Shown here one piece after another: positions 48,539-60,044 of a DNA stretch of 64,000 bases. This DNA comes from Dysidea avara (lineage: Eukaryota; Porifera; Demospongiae; Dictyoceratida; Dysideidae): the NCBI RefSeq assembly GCF_963678975.1, contig NC_089275.1, forward strand, positions 17,682,220-17,746,219, in the 5' to 3' direction. The translations under genes were made by a program, and so were the position numbers. Below the pieces are notes generated by a model that ran no database searches, was not told the DNA's origin, and saw nothing but the letters and a program-made list of their open reading frames with translations. Every line of letters begins with the position of its first letter. The stretch's first letter is position 1.

Positions 48539-48564
48539 CATAGATTATAAGTCTAGTATCTATG
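48539..48564. mobile_element. 26-bp CATAGAT mini-element, perfect 7-bp target duplication
   Basis: Begins CATAGATTAT and ends AGTATCTATG. Both flanks are GTTCTAC (48532-48538 and 48565-48571). It is too short to hold anything but its ends. Confidence 0.75.
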
Positions 48565-48571
48565 GTTCTAC

Positions 48572-49990
48572 TAACTGTGGGAACAGCTGACTCAACTTAA
48601 TGTGTTCATCTTCGGATGTATCAAGTAGGGAACTTAATGCATGACTTGTTTTTACTAGTATGTGAGTTGTTTTTGCTTACTTTGACTTCAGAATGTACAG
48701 TCTGGGGCCCAGCCTTTCTAATCGGCATAAATCAGTATGTAACTACACTACAAAGGAAACAAGTATGGTGACAAGCTTAGTCTAAGCAGAATTTAACGGA
48801 ATTTTGTGCAGTGTGTAAGGAGCAAACATTCAGATACCTCAAGGAGGCTATATTATGTGAACATCAATGATTCATTAACAGAGTAGTGGACTAATGCCAG
48901 ATATCTCAACCTGAGTAGTGACCAGGATGGGGTCTATTTTACAGAATGGAATGCTTTCTGAATTAAAACTTGCAGCTTGGCTAGCCGCTATAATTGCTGA
49001 AATTGAATTTTATCAGTGGAACCTCCAGGAAAATGGAATAGAATAATAAAATATTAATAGCTGTCTCATGCAGTGATTGTTCTACTACCTGATATATCAA
49101 GCAGGTCTCTTCAATCCATTTATTGCATGACCAAGGCAAGTTTTGTTACTACAATACAGTATAGCCGATTGGATGTCAGTTGTTTCTGCTAATCTTGACA
49201 AGCCATAAATAGTTTAGAAGACCACTCAATTTCTTCAGTTTCAGAGCATAATATCCACAGAGAAATTAACTAGAAAGTTACTGGTGACAGGAAAAGGCTA
49301 GGTGATCATGACTTTATTCAGTCTAATAAACAGAATATATGGTTGATTGAGGGAGGTATCACTTTCAGAATGTTCAGACGACCAGTGATGAGATGCATGG
49401 ATTCATCAAATTTTTGTTGCGGTTGGAGACATTATCTAAAAGCAAACTGACTGTATAATATTAATTCACTTTCTTTATATTTTCTCAATTTTGAGCCTGT
49501 ATACAAATAATTAAATTTTTCTTAGTTAATAGAAATCCTAGAATAAGATGGGAGAGAAAATTTATCTTAGCTTACCTATACTGTACAACTTAAAGGAAAA
49601 TGAAAAAAACATACAGACAAATCAATAAAATTAGTACAACTTTGAATTACAGATTTAAATACTTAATATGAATTAAAGCCTTTAGATAATTGTTGCTCCA
49701 AAGCAAAATTGTAGATGGAAAAAACAAAGACTGGTGAGATCTTGGTTAATTAATGACAGTGGTTGGAGTGATAAAAAGGGTAGTAACTTCTTGTTTTTGA
49801 ATAGGTTGCAAAGTGGAGGTACAAATCAAAATGGGATATCAATTTCATTATGAAAAATTTGTATACATAAATAATCTAGCAATACTGTATTCACCACTTA
49901 AATATGCTACAACAGTGTCGGTACATTGGCAGTCTACCTTGAAATCTCAACTCTAGAGTAGGTCCAACACAGAGCAGCACGCACTGTAAC
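48572..49990. other. Intergenic, nothing recognised beyond the local duplication
   Basis: About 48925-49150 is a diverged direct copy of about 48290-48680. No coding sequence is supported. Confidence 0.45.
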
Positions 49991-50022
49991 CATAGATAAT
50001 AGAATATACTCTATTATCTATG
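49991..50022. mobile_element. 32-bp CATAGAT mini-element, perfect 7-bp target duplication
   Basis: Begins CATAGATAATAGA and ends TCTATTATCTATG, a near-perfect hairpin. Both flanks are CTGTAAC (49984-49990 and 50023-50029). Confidence 0.8.
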
Positions 50023-50264
50023 CTGTAACAAACACATGTGATCCCACTGTAATTTCATGGATAAGCTGGACTGAGAATCACTTGAAAATAGACAAACAAA
50101 TTTAACCTGTTTTGTTTGAAGTGAAGCATGTGAAATGTTACACTTAAGAAATCCTAGGATTCTTAGGCGGTATGTAATTAATGTGAGAGTTCCATTTCAG
50201 GTCTGACTAGAATTATTGCCCACCGCGCTAATGCGCAAACACCGTCTGGTGACGCAAGTTTTAA

Positions 50265-50707
50265 CATAGATAGTGTACAGACAAGTATATACCCGGGATT
50301 GGAATCATCTCACGTGAGCCCATTAACTTCAATACAAACGCGTTCGCCGGATCATTGAAATACACCATTCACAATACGTTTCTGTAAAATGTCAATATAT
50401 GAGAGCGTTCGTTTAGTTGTTGGTAAGCCTTCCTCGCGAAAGGGGGTGGTTAATTAGCGGTAGGGCCTGGTTTGTAGGTGTGTCTCAATGCGGCTGGCCA
50501 TGGGCTGGCCAATGCGTAGCCACCATTGCCGAAGGAACCAGACTTATAGCGCACAGCAACTAACTATTAGTGTTTGAGGAAGTACCCACAAAGAGTAGAA
50601 CTAGTCTTCTGTGAGATAAATTCGAAGATATTGCTACTTCCGGTAACAATGATCTGGCACGAAAAACCGGATGATTCCAATCCCGGGTACTTGTCTGTAT
50701 ATCTATG
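50265..50707. mobile_element. 443-bp CATAGAT-family element, perfect 7-bp target duplication
   Basis: Ends CATAGATAGTGTACAGACAA and, inverted, CATAGATATACAGACAAG. Similarity of the ends extends about 45 bp, through CCCGGGATTGGAATCATC. Flanked by GTTTTAA (50258-50264 and 50708-50714). No protein. Confidence 0.8.
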
Positions 50708-50832
50708 GTTTTAATAAGCGTAACCAGCTGTAATAAAGATACATTAGCGGAACCGGAATCAGGAACGGAATGGAATAACTAAACCAGGTGAAGAAGAAAC
50801 CAAAGCTGAAACCCTGAGGTTTGCCTGTTAAC

Positions 50833-51925
50833 AGGCTAAAAAGTTTTCTATCTGGCAGGAAACAAAAGGTTGTAGTTAATGGACAGTCATCATCTTGGTG
50901 TGATGTGCGTAGTGGTGTGCCACAAGGTTCTGTTTGGGTCCATTACTGTTTAATGTCTACATAAATGACATAACAACACAAATCAGTAGTCCTATCTTAC
51001 AATTTGCTGATGACTTAAAGATGTTCCACATTATCAATGATGCTACTGATTATCACCAGCTGCAGCAAGATATAAACAATTTAGTTGCTTGGGCAAACAA
51101 GTGGCAATTGAATTTCAATGTGTCTAAATGCCATCTATTGCATTTCGGCAAACCACATAACTATGGCAGTTACAGCATAAATGGAATCCAGATTTCTCCG
51201 AATGACTCCATCAAGGACTTGGGCGTTATTGTCGATAACCAACTAAAGTTTCATGAGCACGCTGATTCTGTTGTTATGAAAGCAAACCGTACATTGGCTA
51301 TTATACGGAAGTCCTTCAATTTCACTGATAAGACAATGTTTCTTAGCCTTTATAAGTCATTGGTGAGACCGATCATTGAATATGGTAATGCTATTTGGGG
51401 GCCACATTATATCCTTGATCAACAATCAATTGAAAGTGTGCAACGACGGTTTACCAAGTATTTGTTTAACTTTAATGATCTACCATACTCAGAACGTTTA
51501 TCAATATTAGGTTTGCCATCCCTGCAGTATCGTCGCTTACGAGGTGACATGATTCTTATTTATCGAATGATTTATAATGACATTGGACTCGAGCTATCTG
51601 ACTTCTTTTCTACCAATACATGCAGTTCTACCAGGGGCCACGCAAACAAATTTTTAAACCATGTGCTGTCACCCGGCCAAGATCAAACTTTTTTGCAGTA
51701 AGGAGCATTAATGTATGGAACAATTTACCAGAGAATGTGATTGCAGCCCAATCTATCAACAGTTTTAAAAACCTACTGGATCAACACTTCTCCTCACAAA
51801 TGTTTACTATCGATCATGACTGGTAGCTAATTTAAATTATGTTTGATTTTATTTTGCTAGCTATAGAATAGGATCATATACAGGCATTGCCTATGTATCC
51901 TAAATCACTAATACTAATACTAACA
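50833..51925 (+). mobile_element. 5'-truncated LINE (CR1/L2/Jockey-like reverse transcriptase)
   Basis: Encodes the C-terminal half of a non-LTR reverse transcriptase: SGVPQG, GPLLFNVYINDI, the catalytic FADDLK, then thumb and tail with RSINVWNNLP. The frame is interrupted by a missing base just before GPLLF (about 50932) and by another shift near 51690. The 3' end carries a short (ACTAAT)n tail at about 51906-51923, as in CR1/L2-like LINEs. A dead, truncated copy. Confidence 0.88.
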
Positions 51926-52085
51926 ATGCGGTTTATTCTAGGATTTCTCCTTTGGGGGGGGGGGGGGATCAGGAATTTGGGGGGTGACCAGGTGAAAGTC
52001 TGCTATATAGTTATCCAAGTTCACAACTAGTCTGGCGGCGCCCGCCCCTTCGCATAGAGTAAGGGTCTGGTACGCTTAGTATCAC

Positions 52086-52923
52086 CATAGATAATAGAGT
52101 AAAGGGATAGGAAACGCAAGCGATTTCCGGTTTGATTTCCGTTACGCATGACTTGATAGGACAAGACAGTTTTGTGCTCAAGCATGAGAATTAGTGTTCT
52201 AAGCAGCGTAAATAGTAATCCAACAGACTACAGCAAGTATTTAGGCCTATGTGAGAGATTTTGGCGAGAGAATTCAGACCGTAGATTTTGTAACAAAGCG
52301 TATCGCATTAACCGTGGTTGTTACACGCTGTCACACTTTCGCTCATAGTACCTTCATGCCTCGTCCATACCGCTTCTTTTATAGCCGGTTCCACTTTCGA
52401 ATCTTGTGGTAAGCTAGGCGTGTCACCAACACAGTCCTTTACCGTTGCGTTGTACTGCAAGGTGGTTTAAACTTTTGGTTAAAAATGGAAGATACTTAGT
52501 CGTTTCTTCAAGCAACAGTTCCTGTTTTGCTCCGATATTTCCTCTGGTTCCCTCTGTTAACTGGTAAGGAATAGGTTTATCACAGTTAAAAGGATAGAAT
52601 ATATTTACGAAGAAAATAAAGTGGTTTAAAGTAATTTTTGGGCCGTTTTTTTCACTTTCAATCTCCTTTAATTTTGCGTATAACTTCCTTGAGGGTTGGT
52701 ACCATCCTATTTCCCTCGATTACTTAGTTGAGTTCACTGTAGCGAAGTTTCACAGTCGTTAGTTACAAAATTCTGTCGTTACAACAATTTGTTTCTCTTT
52801 GATACAAGCGCAGCAAGCGTAACGAGTATGTTCGTGACGTAATACACGAAATTCCAATAGAAGTGTACGTATTTTGTGACGTCACGTTATTGCGTTTCCT
52901 ATCCCTTTACTCTATTATCTATG
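52086..52923. mobile_element. 838-bp CATAGAT-family element nested in the MULE-like element
   Basis: Ends CATAGATAATAGAGTAAAGG and its exact inverse (about 35 bp identical, through GATAGGAAACGCAA). Flanked by GTATCAC (52079-52085 and 52924-52930), a perfect 7-bp duplication. Longest member of the family here; still no recognised transposase. Confidence 0.85.
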
Positions 52924-53167
52924 GTATCACCGAGTTGTTTGAACGTAATGACGTAACGAAAATGGTCTTAACGGAAGTGCCTCGCCCACAACTGTGGCAG
53001 AGATATTGAACTTTCTTCGCCTTTACACAGGCTATAGTGGATTGGTCTACTTTTATAGAATACGTATGTCTCCCTACCTAGAAAATCAGAGCGTAACCCG
53101 GGTTTTTCGCGTATCAAACAAGGCTAAAAGCCCTTCCCGAAATAACACTTTCTTCTCTTTGTTCTTT

Positions 53168-53624
53168 AGGCCCCTATTTGGTGATTTATTAGTTTCTCAT
53201 CCACCGCCCGCATCCTTCTTAAGCTACCGCATGGTAAGCCATTATTTACTCTGTGCATGCTCAGAAGAACACGTGATACCAAACTGTTATAATTTTTTGT
53301 TGATGAACGCTAAAATGCGCTATGTATCGCCAGGAGAACTGTTGTTTCCATAGCAAATTGCTGCAGTGCCAGTTGCAATCGTGCTCTATCGACTTCATCA
53401 AAGCAGGCTTTCAGTTGACTGTCTAAAAACAGTTGGCAATCACGAAAAGTAGAATCAGCTGGTGAAGGAAATGTTTGTAGTAAGAAAGAAAGACAATTTG
53501 GACAAGGTCTGTACATCAGCGTGTTAATATTATAAAATAATGGCATAATGGTAATACCCTCCCGCCCGCATCATAATAATTAGAAAGGCTGGATGAGAAA
53601 CTAATAATCACCGAATAGGGGCCT
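53168..53624. mobile_element. Inverted-repeat element nested in the MULE-like element
   Basis: AGGCCCCTATTTGGTGATTT at the left is matched, inverted, by AGGCCCCTATTCGGTGATTA at the right, with arms of about 36 bp ending in TTAGTTTCTCATCCA. Target duplication not clear. Confidence 0.65.
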
Positions 53625-54037
53625 TATTACTTAACTCCTTTTGTTTCTTTCAGTACTGTTAGGGCATTTGATTCATTCTTTTGACGTAACATAACAAAAA
53701 TGCGTTGATTAAGCGTGGAGCGTTCTGATTGGTTGCACCAGTTTTTGGTAATCCAGTACAACTCCACTATGCTAAGCATACCAGACCCTTACTCTATGCG
53801 AAGGGGCGGGTGCCGCCAGACTAGTTCACAACTATGTTAAACACTTGAAATAGTTGCTAAACACTGGTTAGTCATTTAATTAAGGCTGTGTCATGAGTGT
53901 TGATTTTGATATTTGTGATTGGGTGAAGCCAGATTGTATGATCAGGCTTTCTGAGATTAAATCTGGGGGGTATTTGTGGTGACTGTGCATGCCATTTTGA
54001 AAGTAGAATTTTTTACAAATTACACTGTCTGAGATTG

Positions 54038-54790
54038 AATTCACACCTGGTAAAGACTGTGCTGGAGTTATAGAATCTGTTGGTAGTGAGGTTACACAAG
54101 TTAAGCCAGGAGACCGAGTGTTTACAGGGAAAGCTATCACTGGTGCATATGCTGAGTATGCTACTGTAGATGCTAGTGATGTTTACAATCTTTCATCATC
54201 GCTCACATTTCAACAAGGGGCTGCACTAGCTGTCCCATATCTCACAGCTTACAGAGGTCTGTTTCACAAGGGAGGTGCCAAACCTGGACAAACTGTATTG
54301 GTCCGTGGAGCTAGTGGAGGTGTTGGCATTGCAGCCTAAGATACATGGACTAACAGTTATTGGGACTGCGGGAACAGACAAGGGTACAGAGTGTGTGAAA
54401 AGGACAGGTGCGGATTATGTGTTCAACCATCGTGATGCAGACTATGTTGAGAAAATAGTTGAGGCCACAGGTGGAGTTGGACCAAACCTTGTTTTTGAAA
54501 ATGCCACCCACATCAATTTGGGTTGGTAAAGATTTAGAAATACTTGCACCTGCTGGACGTGTTGTCGTGGTTGGAAGCTGGGGTCCCATTGAGGTCAATC
54601 CAAGAGATACAATGAGAAATGAATCATCTGTGGTTGGAGTAATGTTGTTTCAAGCTACCAAAGATGAACTTGCTGAAAGCCATGCAGCCATTCAGGCTGG
54701 CATGAAAGCTGGTTGGCTACAACCGATAATAGGAAGAGTTTTCACTTGCAGAAGCTGCTGCAGCTCATGAAGATATCATTACTTAATGTA
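54038..54790 (+). pseudogene. Quinone oxidoreductase, copy B, broken
   Basis: Over 90 percent similar by eye to 44639-45427. It starts at the codons for FTPGKDCAGVIESVG, so about the first 58 codons and the promoter are missing. It has an 11-nt deletion inside the nucleotide-binding motif (after GGVGIAA), a 4-nt insertion near NLG, and loss of most of the final codons for INGQGAIGKLV. It cannot make a working enzyme. It marks the left edge of the reductase-kinase segmental duplication. Confidence 0.92.
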
Positions 54791-55005
54791 TAGTAAATGA
54801 TTACCATTTTTTATGTAGCTATATACAATTTTTGTTTTAATGCAAAATAAATTGTAACAGCAGGAATGACACACTGTATAATGTTGCAGATACCTCCTAT
54901 AAATGGTTATGCTAGGTAATCATGTGCATTTACTACATAAATGAGTGTTAAAAGTACAAACAGCAATCACTTGATAAAGCTACTCAAGTTATTTTTATAT
55001 CACTA

Positions 55006-57613
55006 CTACTTTACAGTTGTCAGTTTGTGTAGTTTAACATGTCCCCATCCACGCCAAACAGAAGAAAATTCAAAAATGCTGGCATGACCAGCCATAGATA
55101 GCCAGCACCCTCTGGTCATGTCTGGAGTATCGCATTCTATGTCATGCCAGTGGCAACATCGGACATCATAATACCATGCTCTGTCAATGTAATAACTGGA
55201 CATACGTGTTGTCTGAGCAATGCTCAATGCAAAGAGAGAACCATCATGTGCAAAAATGTAGTGTGCACCTTTTAAGGTTTGAGTTAAAGGAAGCGTGTGA
55301 CTTTCTCTCCCTATTGACTTGGGTAATGGGGCAGATTCTTTGCCTTGCTGGTCATCTGGTAATGGGTTGGCTGTTTCATCCCTGCAGCTTTTCAATACAG
55401 TGTCGAATATCTGTTTTATGTTTATGTAATATACTGTCTTCTGGATAGCACTACAAACAAAAAGTTTACCCCCTAGAACAACGTAACTGTTTACTGGTGA
55501 GCTGTCCACCAGTACATCTTCCGCAGATGACAGCTCAAACTTTGTCCAATTGCAGATACTGTCACCATGCACCCACATCACACTGCCATCTACCACTAAC
55601 AAGAAAGAGTGGTAAGTCAGGATTACTGGGTTTCTTAGGTCACCACCTGGGAGTGGTGGAATTAATGAAAATTCCCAAGCATGGTCTACAAGTAGTAAAA
55701 ACTGCTTTTGCTTTTTCAGGCCAATGATGTGTTCCCAAAACAACCAATACAAAGAATATTAGAACCGTTAAGTATAGTGAAATTTCCATTCTCTGGATCA
55801 CAACAGGCCATGGTCCCCACACGTAACTGGCTTTCGTTCTTGAGGTATAAATCACACAGAAAAAGAATTTTAGCATCATGATAAAGTAGTGTCATGTTTT
55901 TGTCCATCATAGAACCACCGGGAAAAGATTTGATACCATGCAGTGTTGTGCCTGTGTCACCAACTGGCTGCAAATCAATTTCTTTATCAACTTTAATTGT
56001 GAGGTTAGTAAGCACAGATCTGGAACACAATACTCCCTACATACACAGAAGCGGTATGTAATCTCACTCTACAAATATACGTTACTTACCATGTGAGGAA
56101 TCAAAAGATCTTCAAGCAACTTGTTGTACTGATCTTGTACTGCTCTGAGCTTGTCTTCACCTTCAATGACCTCTTGCTTTAAGGTTCTTACAGTATCAAT
56201 CCATTGGGTATTGTTTTCTTCCAATTCACTTCTCTTGGCACGGAGTTGTTTATCTTTATTATCCAATTCAACCGACAGAGTAGATATTTGGGAAATCAAT
56301 TTCTCTACGATGTCAGAAAGGTTTTCCTTTTCTTGTGTCAGCGCAAAGCAACACAAGTTAGCCTCACGTTCTGCATCTATCAACTGCTGCGAAGTAGTAG
56401 CATGTTTTTCTGTATGTGCACCACTGGAAGGTTTTAGGCTTTCATTTTGTTGATGTTGAATAACAGTACGCAATCTAGCAACCTCTTGTGCCAATTCAGT
56501 CTTTTCATCTTCAAGTAGCTTGTTGGTCTCTCTCAAATCTTTAATACAAGAGGTTTCAATTTTTTCCATCTGTAATTTCTTGATAAATTCTTTACTAGAT
56601 TTTAGATCTCTAACCATATCAGCCATTGTATCTACCACCATTGCGTAGTTCCTAGCATTGTATTGAATTTCCAAGAAGTTACCATCTTTAATCTCATATT
56701 TGGAAGTTGCTGCTTCAACTTGTGCAAGAATTTCACATGCTTTTAATCGCTGTTTTGGATCCACATGCAAACATTTTTTAAGCGTTTCTCTTACACAGAA
56801 ACCCTCACCAATTTCATCAGCATGGCATCTTTCTAGATCAGGTAAAATAGAGTCATCATCTTTGCGTGAACCATGTTGAAGAGGCCACTTGCCTGAGAAT
56901 ACATGAAACCCCAGAACCCCATACGAGTACACATCTACCTCTGTACCATAGTGAGGGTCTTTTTTCAATACTTCTGGGGGCATGTAAACCACAGTTCCTG
57001 GGCATTGAGTTGACAAGGGTTTTGTTACGTATTTGGCCACGCCAAGATCAGCTACCTTGGCAGTCATACTGAATGTCAACAAGACATTATTTACTGTAAG
57101 GTCACGATGAACTATTGGGGGGTTTTGGCAGTGAATATAAGCCATAGCTCTGGCAACATCTTGTAGAATGAAGAGCTTTGTGGAAACAGGAAGTTTCTGC
57201 GATGCAATTGAATCATATCTGTATTGTACCAAACACTGCTCAAGACTCTTGTACATCAATTCCATTACTAACAGTGGGTATGGTGAATTACCTTTAAAAT
57301 AAATCCCAATGAAGCGCACGAAATTTGGGTGCTGGATTTTACTCAGAATTTTTATTTCTTTACAAAACTTTACTACATACATCTCCGACTTATTTCCACC
57401 ATGACCGAACGCTAATTCATCTGGTGAAAGAAGCGAGTGCAATTTCTTGGCTGCGCAGGGTGTTCCACAGTACTTGATCTTAGTGATGGTGCCGTAGCTT
57501 CCAGAGCCAATTTTTTCGCTGCTTCCTTCGTCAATGTATTCTTGTGGCAGTACATAAGGACTCAGTTCGCGTTTGATGTTTTCTACACTCGCAACACTTA
57601 TCCACTCCTCCAT
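55006..57613 (-). pseudogene. Protein kinase with coiled coil and C-terminal domain, copy B
   Basis: Paralogue of 45616-48210 with start MEEWISVASVE at 57611-57613. Kinase and coiled coil are in one open frame of about 514 codons. Glycine loop GSGSYG, CAAKKL lysine, HRDLTVNN, DLG and YMPPE are all present. The intron 56037-56089 (53 bp) matches that of copy A. The C-terminal domain then shifts frame near 55735 (CIGCFGN followed by a different frame, GLKKQKQFLLL), where one base is missing against copy A. Thus copy B keeps kinase plus coiled coil but loses the last domain. Its upstream DNA differs from copy A, so it has another promoter. A truncated working kinase is possible. Confidence 0.85.
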
Positions 57614-58103
57614 TGTTTCACTCGAGGTCACTCAGGCGCAGCTATTATATATATTCATAAGTCACGGGCGCACAACGAATCCTTTAAACAACCCGTTCGC
57701 GGCGAGCTACGGGTTGGCTCGACTTTAGTCTCGCGCCGCCCGCCCCTATACGAAGAATAGGGTCAGTGGAGAATCTTAGTACCTACAAGTGTGCAAGCTG
57801 GAATGTTGATTGCATTACGTAACTAGAATTACGTAAACATGTAAATGATTATCGAACTATAACGGCTTGGGTATGATCGATACTTAAATGCATCGAATAA
57901 TGGCGTGTATGATTCCACCGTCTGTTCCACGTTGCTTACTGTGTGGCAATCGTATAGCGCGGATTCCACAAAGCGAAGAAACATTAGTCATGGAGATGGA
58001 CTCGTGACGATTTATTGATGAGATGCTTAAGTGATGAATCGCTCAACGACGAGTGTAACGAGCTGCGGAGTGTCTATTTGGATAATTCTGAAGTCGTGTG
58101 ACG

Positions 58104-59557
58104 CAGGCCCGTAACCAGGGGGGGTTCGAGTGGTTCGGACGAACCCCCCACCAGGATTACCAATTTTAAAAAAAAGTTTTAAGCTGGCGTATAAGACATG
58201 GACAGCCGAAAGGTAGAGAGGGGCTATATATATGTAGGGCACTGAAGGCTGCTCTGAGGTGTTAATTAAGGTGGAGCTAAGCCCCACCTCTACACAACTA
58301 AAATATAGGTGGGGATGAAATTTGCTAAAAAGATCGATATACTCTAATAGAACACTCACTAAAATACTCTAATACAATAGTCACTCAAATACTCTAATCA
58401 TTCATGGTTAAAGCTTTCAAACAATTAAGACCAAGCTGAACCTCTTCTATATAGTGCTTATCTGAACACCGTGCTATACCTATTTTTCAGATTTGTATAG
58501 TTGTGGCTAAAATCATCAGATTAGCTACTATTATTAGTAAAGTGTAGACAACCCAAATTATTAATTTGTGGCTCCTTAATGAATTGTACTGATGTAGCTG
58601 AAGAGGTCTGTGTTTTATATAGCTGCTAGGTAACAAATAGTAGTTACTGCTTAGTATACCTGAGAAATGCTTGTGTGCATGTAATGCTCTTGATGTTCAG
58701 TTAAATATTTAGTGCTGGCCTGCTAACTATATATAGCAAGGAAGTTCACAATTAAAACTATCTGCATATATTTGCAAAGTCCTAGCTCTTTCGCTGATGT
58801 GCAGGGGTGTATATGGGCAGGCATGCATGGGGTTCTGGAAACTCCCCTCTGAAAATTCAAGCTAAAATAGCTGTAATAATATTGACAAAGGACTAAACAT
58901 ACAATAAGAAATCATAAATCAATGTAATTTTGAAGTATTTTATTGTTTAAAATGTGTGGGGGGTATGCCCTAAGACCCCTGCACTTATGATATAGGAATC
59001 ACCACCAAATATGTGAACCACCTTGGAAAAATGTCTTGTGTATTTAGCTATGTACTTGCATGTGCATTGTAAGCCTACTTAGTCTCTGTCCTAAGAAACC
59101 ACAACATTGTACAGTACAGCCAAGAAGTCACATGTGACCTAGATAGCTCATGTCACTTAAGTGTGACACAAAGGAATAATAGCTATTGATTGAGTAGAGG
59201 AGTACTGAGCAAAACACCAATAATAGATAGTAAATGTATAACTTCATGTGTTGATTATTTCAGTGTATAGAAGCAATGTATCTACTAAAATTAACCCAAG
59301 CATGTGCAGTTGCTGCACATACTGAAGTTGAGATTAACTTCAAATTATACAGTATGTCAGATTTGAAGGGATTATAGTCAAAATTATACACTTACAGCTG
59401 CTCTTTAGTGTGTACTATCAATTTTAGACCATTTAGGAGAGGTCAAATATTAAAGTGGTGTCAGCGGCTGGGGGCTGTGCCCCCAGACCCCTGCTGCCAT
59501 AAACGCCTACCATGTCAAAGTCAAACCCCCCTTTGACAAATCCTGGTTACGGGCCTG
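58104..59557. mobile_element. Non-autonomous element with CAGGCCCGTAACCAGG ends
   Basis: Perfect 16-bp inverted ends; hAT-like by their CAGG start. No clean 8-bp duplication is seen (GTGTGACG against GTGCAAAA). It carries dispersed-motif copies (58339, 58364) and G/C-rich subterminal runs. No protein. It separates two pieces of the unrecognised gene. Confidence 0.7.
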
Positions 59558-59653
59558 GTGCAAAAGTAGCTGCTATAGCTACTTCCTTAAATAAAATAAT
59601 AAAACTCAGTAACAAAGGATCAGATTTAAATGAACGTCTAAAAGACATTGTAA

Positions 59654-60044
59654 TGCACTTGTCAATTTCATGTCCCACCCCCCCCCCCACACACACACCC
59701 CAGGTAGGGATTTGACATTGCTTCTTGTCCCCAACCCTGGGGCAATTGACAGTTGTCCAATTCACTGACTGATTTTCGGTAGTTGCATTTCTAAACAATA
59801 AAATCGCATTTACTATAATTTTACTAGCTACAGGGCAGGTTTATTACTAGCCACATGCATGAAATATGCGCTTAGTCATCCTTGAGGTGTTGTCGAATCC
59901 CCTACTATGGGGGTGGGAACATAGTGGAGATTTGACAGCTGATTTGCCCCAGTAGTGGGGAATTTGCCACCACGATTTGTCAAATCCCCTGTATTCCCCC
60001 ACCCTCCCGGGGGTGGGGGGTGGGGCATGAAATTGACAAGTGCA
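59654..60044. mobile_element. PIF/Harbinger-like MITE with TAA target duplication
   Basis: Ends TGCACTTGTCAATTTCATG and its exact inverse, flanked by TAA (59651-59653 and 60045-60047), the TWA-type 3-bp target of Harbinger elements. The interior has repeated AAATCCCC stretches. It sits immediately after a GT splice donor (59650). Confidence 0.75.

Larger units (their letters stand above)
52028..53823. mobile_element. MULE-like element with 9-bp target duplication
   Basis: Inverted ends of at least 50 bp begin TAGTCTGGCGGC and share CCGCCCCTTCGCATAGAGTA. Both flanks are GTTCACAAC (52019-52027 and 53824-53832), a perfect 9-bp duplication as for Mutator-like elements. No transposase is seen. 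It contains two nested elements (52086-52923 and 53168-53624). A minus-strand open stretch at 53310-53546 (CPNCLSFLLQTF, FRDCQLFLDSQLKACF) could be a captured gene piece. Confidence 0.85.
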
